This document shows, one piece after another, positions 61,107-64,000 of a stretch of DNA of 64,000 bases. This DNA is from Bog-877 sp050734135 (GTDB lineage Bacteria > Chloroflexota > Dormibacteria > Aeolococcales > Bog-877): contig JBOHUG010000070.1 in the NCBI GenBank assembly GCA_050734135.1, positions 124,001 to 188,000 on the forward strand. The letters run 5' to 3'. The notes under the pieces are model-generated. The model did no database searches, was not told the origin of the DNA, and saw nothing but the letters and a program-made list of their open reading frames with translations. Both the position numbers and the translations under genes were made by a program. Each line of letters opens with the position of its first letter. Positions within the stretch are counted from its first letter, which is position 1.

Positions 61107-61405
61107 CGGCCGCTGCGGAGCCCGGCCCTGACGCGTCTGGAAGCCCTTGTGGGGAGTAGAGATAAGCCGAGTGGTTTGTCCACTTCGTTGTCTCAGCAAC
61201 TACTTAGGCCGCCCGCGGCCGTGACCCGTCGGCCTGCCCAGAGTCCCCCAGCCTCCGCCCAATCCCTGCCTGTGGGTCGGCGCGCCGGGATTTCGGGCGG
61301 GCTCACCTCACCGGGCCGGACCAACCACCCCCGGTGGCGCACTGCGCCCCCTCGCCTTGGCCGCCAGCCCTCGCCCCGAACCTCGATGCGCTCGTAGGTC
61401 CGCGA
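61107..61405. other. Intergenic stretch with nothing recognised
   Basis: Only short frames with no ribosome-binding site or conserved motif. It lies between a terminated plus-strand gene and the end of a minus-strand remnant. Confidence 0.35.
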
Positions 61406-61765
61406 CTACTTGTGTCGCTGACGGGATGCACGGATCGCTTCCGTCAGCCGGGCTACAATCGTCGTTCCTCGCTTCCGGAATCCCAGTACAGCCATCGCCT
61501 CCTTCAGAACCTCTCCGTCTGTTCTGAGAACTTCGGCCGACTCGATCCACCGGACGACCTCAGCGAGATAGCTCTCGACGTAATCGGTGATGGGCCGGGC
61601 AGGGACAACGTACGGTCGCGGTGACCGCCGCGCATGCCCATCACTGCCAGAGCGGAGGACGGCTCCGACCAGAGCAGTCCGCCCCCCAAACTGGTCGGGT
61701 TGGGAAACGAGCTTTGAGGTCCATGTCCGGCGCTCTCGGGCGGCGACGACTCGAGACCCATACGC
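61406..61765 (-). pseudogene. 5'-truncated remnant resembling a helicase-associated (DUF3320-like) C-terminus
   Basis: A frame open from 61765 to TAG 61406-61408 has no start codon, but its last ~60 residues look like real protein: ITDYVESYLAEVVRWIESAE, LRTDGEVLKEAMAVLGF and RKRGTTIVARLTEAIRASR. The ELVREVARxLGFRRxGxRIxxxL rhythm is that of the tail domain of large DUF4011/DUF3320 helicases. It is adjacent to the small 61787 gene and probably lost its upstream portion. A weak family match. Confidence 0.4.
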
Positions 61766-61786
61766 TCAGCAGGGACCAGGTGGCCC

Positions 61787-61978
61787 TCAACCATCTGATG
61801 ATGGTTCGTCACCCAACGCAGCCGACAGCGCCGAAATCGCTCCCTCAAGCCCAGCGACGTACGCGGTGCTGGCGGTCAGCTCACCCCGGCGGATGGACTC
61901 CAGCACTCGCTCGAGCCCGTCCCGCGCCTCGCGGAGCGTGGCTGGCTCCAGCCTGGGCGAACGTTTGGAGTGTGGCAT
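61787..61978 (-). CDS. Small element-borne helical protein
   Basis: A 63-residue protein, ATG 61978, eight bases after the nuclease gene stop. Basic N-terminus (MPHSKRSPRLEPATL) then an amphipathic helix (REARDGLERVLESIRRGEL) and a second helix (GLEGAISALSAALGDE). No known family. Placement suggests an accessory or small regulatory protein of the element. Confidence 0.55.
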   Translation of the reverse strand: MPHSKRSPRLEPATLREARDGLERVLESIRRGELTASTAYVAGLEGAISALSAALGDEPSSDG

Positions 61979-61986
61979 AGCCTCGA

Positions 61987-62355
61987 TCATGCCCAGGTGG
62001 AGGAGCCAATGCGCTCGTACCGACTTCGGCCCCCTGAGAGCAGGCGGGGGATCGCAGGCAGGTCGGGCGGCCGCCACAGGTGTGCCTCCGCGCCGCAAGT
62101 TTGGAACGCGTCGAGCCATGCCAGTTGCGTCGGGGTCGCCCGTCCCACCTCGGCCTTCAGTTCGGCGGCGATGATCCGGCCACGGCCGACCAGCACCAAG
62201 TCCGGAACTCCCGCGCCGTCCGCCTAAACCGGGGTCCGCCAGCCGTGACGGGTGAGTGCCGGGCGGAAATGGGCGGCGCGGTAGCCGTAGAGGTGGGCAA
62301 CGGCGAGCACGGTTCGGAGCAGGTCGGCCTCCGTCGCCACCTTGGCCGGGCTCAT
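61987..62355 (-). pseudogene. VRR-NUC-type nuclease interrupted by an in-frame amber codon
   Basis: ATG 62355 overlaps the stop of the DUF3987 gene as ATGA, so it is a true start. The first 43 codons run MSPAKVATEADLLRTVLAV, then FRPALTRHGWRTPV, TAG at 62224-62226, and continue ADGAGVPDLVLVGRG, IIAAELKAEVGRATPTQ to stop 61987. GxPDLxLV and ExKxxxGxxxxxQ are the catalytic motifs of VRR-NUC nucleases and both are intact after the TAG. A single C-to-T change (CAG to TAG) would explain it. It may be dead or read through. Confidence 0.75.
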
Positions 62356-63863
62356 GCCGGCCGCCCTTCGGGGCCGGATTCCAGGGCTTCCCAGGGGATC
62401 TGATCCCAGGCGGGGTCCGGCTGCGCCCCGTGCCTGGGCCGGGAGCTGGTCAGCCGCACCCCGGGGCCGAACACCTGGCGCACCCGCTCCAGCGCGGCCG
62501 CGCCCGACGCCGGCACATCGGCAGCGCCTCCAGCGGCGGCGGCGGCACGGGGTCGGGCTCCCGCTGGCACCGGCACGGGGTCGGCAGCTGGCTGGTCTCT
62601 ACCGCCGAGATCGGCACCCGAACTTTCCGCGCTTTCCGCGCTTTCCGCGCAAGGGAACGTCACCAGACGGGACCGGCCTCCGGTGCTCTCCCCGCTGGTG
62701 GTGACCAACCCCTTGGCCTCCAGCAGGGCCAGGGCTGCGAGGCGACGTTGAGCGGGGACATGGCCCCCGAAGAGGGCGTGCTGAGCGGTGCCGTCCATCC
62801 CGGCCGCTCCTGCCGTCCGGATCGCCCCCAGGAGGCGGTCTGCCACCTCATCCCCGAGGCTGTCCGCGAAGATGTAGCGGCAACTGGCATCGCTATAGTC
62901 CCAAACCGCCTCCGCGGCCAGCAGGTGGGAGAGTTCGATGGTGGCGGAGCCGTCCAACAGGGCATAGATCAAACTGAGCCGGAGCACCTGGGCTTCTGCC
63001 CGCCCGATGATCGCCCCCAGGAGCCCGTCCGTTTCATCCTGGACCAGGCGGGTGTAGAGACCCCTCCAGTAGTCGGCGGCCTCCTCGGACCGCTGCGCCT
63101 GGCCTATCCCTCGCGACTTCGCCAGCGTCATTTCCACCTTGCGCGCAAAGCTCGTAAAGCGCGGAAAGTCCACCTGGCCGCCTTCCGGTAAGATCCGGCT
63201 TCGCTTGACCAGGGCGAAGAGGAGCCGATTGGCGAACCCGTTGGCCCGGTCCGTCTCGGTGAGCGACCGCCTGAGCTCCTCAACGGTGATGTGGGCCAGA
63301 AGGGAGATGTGGGCTCTGGTCGCGGCCTGCGGCTTCTTGGTCATGGTCCTGAGGTCTCCGGAGTCCCACGCCAGGCGCAGGACCGCCGAGAGGGTGTTAG
63401 ACTCGCGCCCCTTCACCACCAGCACCCGGGCAAACTCCTCCTCGACCACCAGGAGGCGTTTGTCCTCGACGGCGCCAACGATCATGCCCTCCTTGTCGGC
63501 CTCGCCGTCGCCCACCGCGCTAATCAGTCCCTCCCCGCTGGAGAGTCCGCTCAGGATCCGAGCCTCCGTCCACGGCCGGTCGGCAGCGGTGAAGACGTTG
63601 CGAACGTGGCGAAACGAAGTGCCCTTGCGGGCTCGGCCGGTCTTGCCGACCAGGACGACATCCAGGCGCGCCGAGTGCCGGGACCCATCGGCCACGATGT
63701 AGGGGCCGGGGCCAACAGCCGACCCGTAGGCCACCAGAAAGCTCAGCAGCAGGGCCGCCGGATCGGCCTCGGTGTGGGGGCCGACGATATCGACCAGCTC
63801 GCGAGCCAGCCCGTGGAGGGCGGCATCTTCGAGCGTCGGCCAGGCCGATGGCATGTTCATCAT
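62352..63863 (-). CDS. DUF3987-like primase/helicase-type protein
   Basis: A 503-residue protein. LLSFLVAYGSAVGPGPYIVADGS's core and LVGKTGRARKGTSFRHV (P-loop-like) followed by EGLISAVG, KRLLVVEEEFARVL (Walker-B-like) and RAHISLLAHITVEELRRSL fit the DUF3987 proteins of phages and integrative elements. The middle contains a triple Ala-Glu-Ser repeat (about 62625-62650). ATG 63863 overlaps the upstream stop (ATGA). It is the largest gene of the element in view and likely its replication helicase. Confidence 0.8.
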   Translation of the reverse strand: MMNMPSAWPTLEDAALHGLARELVDIVGPHTEADPAALLLSFLVAYGSAVGPGPYIVADGSRHSARLDVVLVGKTGRARKGTSFRHVRNVFTAADRPWTEARILSGLSSGEGLISAVGDGEADKEGMIVGAVEDKRLLVVEEEFARVLVVKGRESNTLSAVLRLAWDSGDLRTMTKKPQAATRAHISLLAHITVEELRRSLTETDRANGFANRLLFALVKRSRILPEGGQVDFPRFTSFARKVEMTLAKSRGIGQAQRSEEAADYWRGLYTRLVQDETDGLLGAIIGRAEAQVLRLSLIYALLDGSATIELSHLLAAEAVWDYSDASCRYIFADSLGDEVADRLLGAIRTAGAAGMDGTAQHALFGGHVPAQRRLAALALLEAKGLVTTSGESTGGRSRLVTFPCAESAESAESSGADLGGRDQPAADPVPVPAGARPRAAAAAGGAADVPASGAAALERVRQVFGPGVRLTSSRPRHGAQPDPAWDQIPWEALESGPEGRPA

Positions 63864-64000
63864 GCCTCCGCAGCCTGGCGGCCAAGCCACTTGGCCGTTG
63901 CCAGGGCTTGGTCGGCCCCGGCCTGGGCCACCTGGGCGACCGCGCAGTCCGCCCAGCTATGACCCTCCTGGGCGCATCGGACCCGGGCGGCCGCGGCGAA
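63860..64000 (-). CDS. C-terminal end of an element gene, cut by the window
   Basis: Forty-six residues in frame to the window edge, ending TAKWLGRQAAEA with the stop coupled (ATGA) to the DUF3987 start. CAQEGHSWADCAVAQVAQ has no diagnostic motif. In similar elements a primase-polymerase often precedes this gene, but nothing here shows it. Confidence 0.5.
   Translation of the reverse strand, partial: FAAAARVRCAQEGHSWADCAVAQVAQAGADQALATAKWLGRQAAEA

Noticed and set aside
61504..61848. Minus-strand 114-codon frame
   Set aside because: It is in a different frame from the helicase-tail remnant and overlaps the small 61787-61978 gene; no motif.

Overview
The window is a G+C-rich bacterial chromosome segment. 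GTG and TTG starts are common, and genes are packed with 4-base ATGA, GTGA or TTGA overlaps. Several features point to a high-GC Terrabacteria lineage (Actinomycetota, Chloroflexota or a relative such as Ca. Dormibacterota): two LLM-type F420/flavin oxidoreductases, an SCO1664-family protein, a DUF2203 protein, and probable leaderless starts behind TANNNT -10 boxes. No rRNA or taxonomic marker settles the lineage. There are no rRNA genes and no CRISPR array. Three tRNAs are present.

Layout. 1-3.2 kb: an AAA ATPase cut by the window edge diverges from a class A penicillin-binding protein. 3.3-23.3 kb: a long minus-strand housekeeping run. It reads, in transcription order, tig, clpP, a tiny ClpX-type zinc protein, clpX, metE, valS, four coupled membrane genes resembling complex I/hydrogenase-4 antiporter subunits, maf, a DUF11 lipoprotein, rplU-rpmA-obg-nadD-rsfS, an LLM oxidoreductase and a putative 2OG-Fe(II) oxygenase. 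23.3-26.3 kb: tRNA-Leu(TAG), two small plus-strand genes, tRNA-Arg(ACG), then a sparse stretch holding a decayed SET-domain gene and a GNAT gene. 26.3-34.4 kb: DedA, an SCO1664-family protein, thpR, an alpha/beta hydrolase, and an omega-amino-acid catabolic set (class III aminotransferase, aldehyde dehydrogenase, acyl-CoA dehydrogenase).

34.5-54.7 kb: a minus-strand sugar-nucleotide and exopolysaccharide region. It holds a BcsA-like glycosyltransferase, trpS, an O-antigen ligase/polymerase, a flippase, a phosphoglycosyltransferase, rfbA/C/B/D for dTDP-rhamnose, two GT2 enzymes, and manC, phosphomannomutase and a cupin for GDP-mannose. The methyl-cycle genes ahcY and metK plus apt lie inside this run. 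54.7-57.7 kb: a flippase-like LPG-synthase membrane protein, an AraC-MGMT fusion and a CDP-alcohol phosphatidyltransferase.

57.8-64 kb: tRNA-Arg(CCT) followed by accessory DNA that continues past the window. It has a serine recombinase with a perfect 10-bp inverted repeat just upstream, clustered TGACAGCC repeats, a GGxGSGxW zinc-ribbon protein, a DUF3987 primase/helicase-like protein, a VRR-NUC nuclease interrupted by an amber codon, helicase-tail remnants and a transglutaminase-like gene. It looks like a partly decayed integrative element next to a tRNA gene.

The most unusual items are the four-gene complex-I-like membrane operon with no hydrophilic partner and almost no lysines, the stand-alone ClpX-type zinc finger between clpP and clpX, and a phosphomannomutase that appears to start at CTG.
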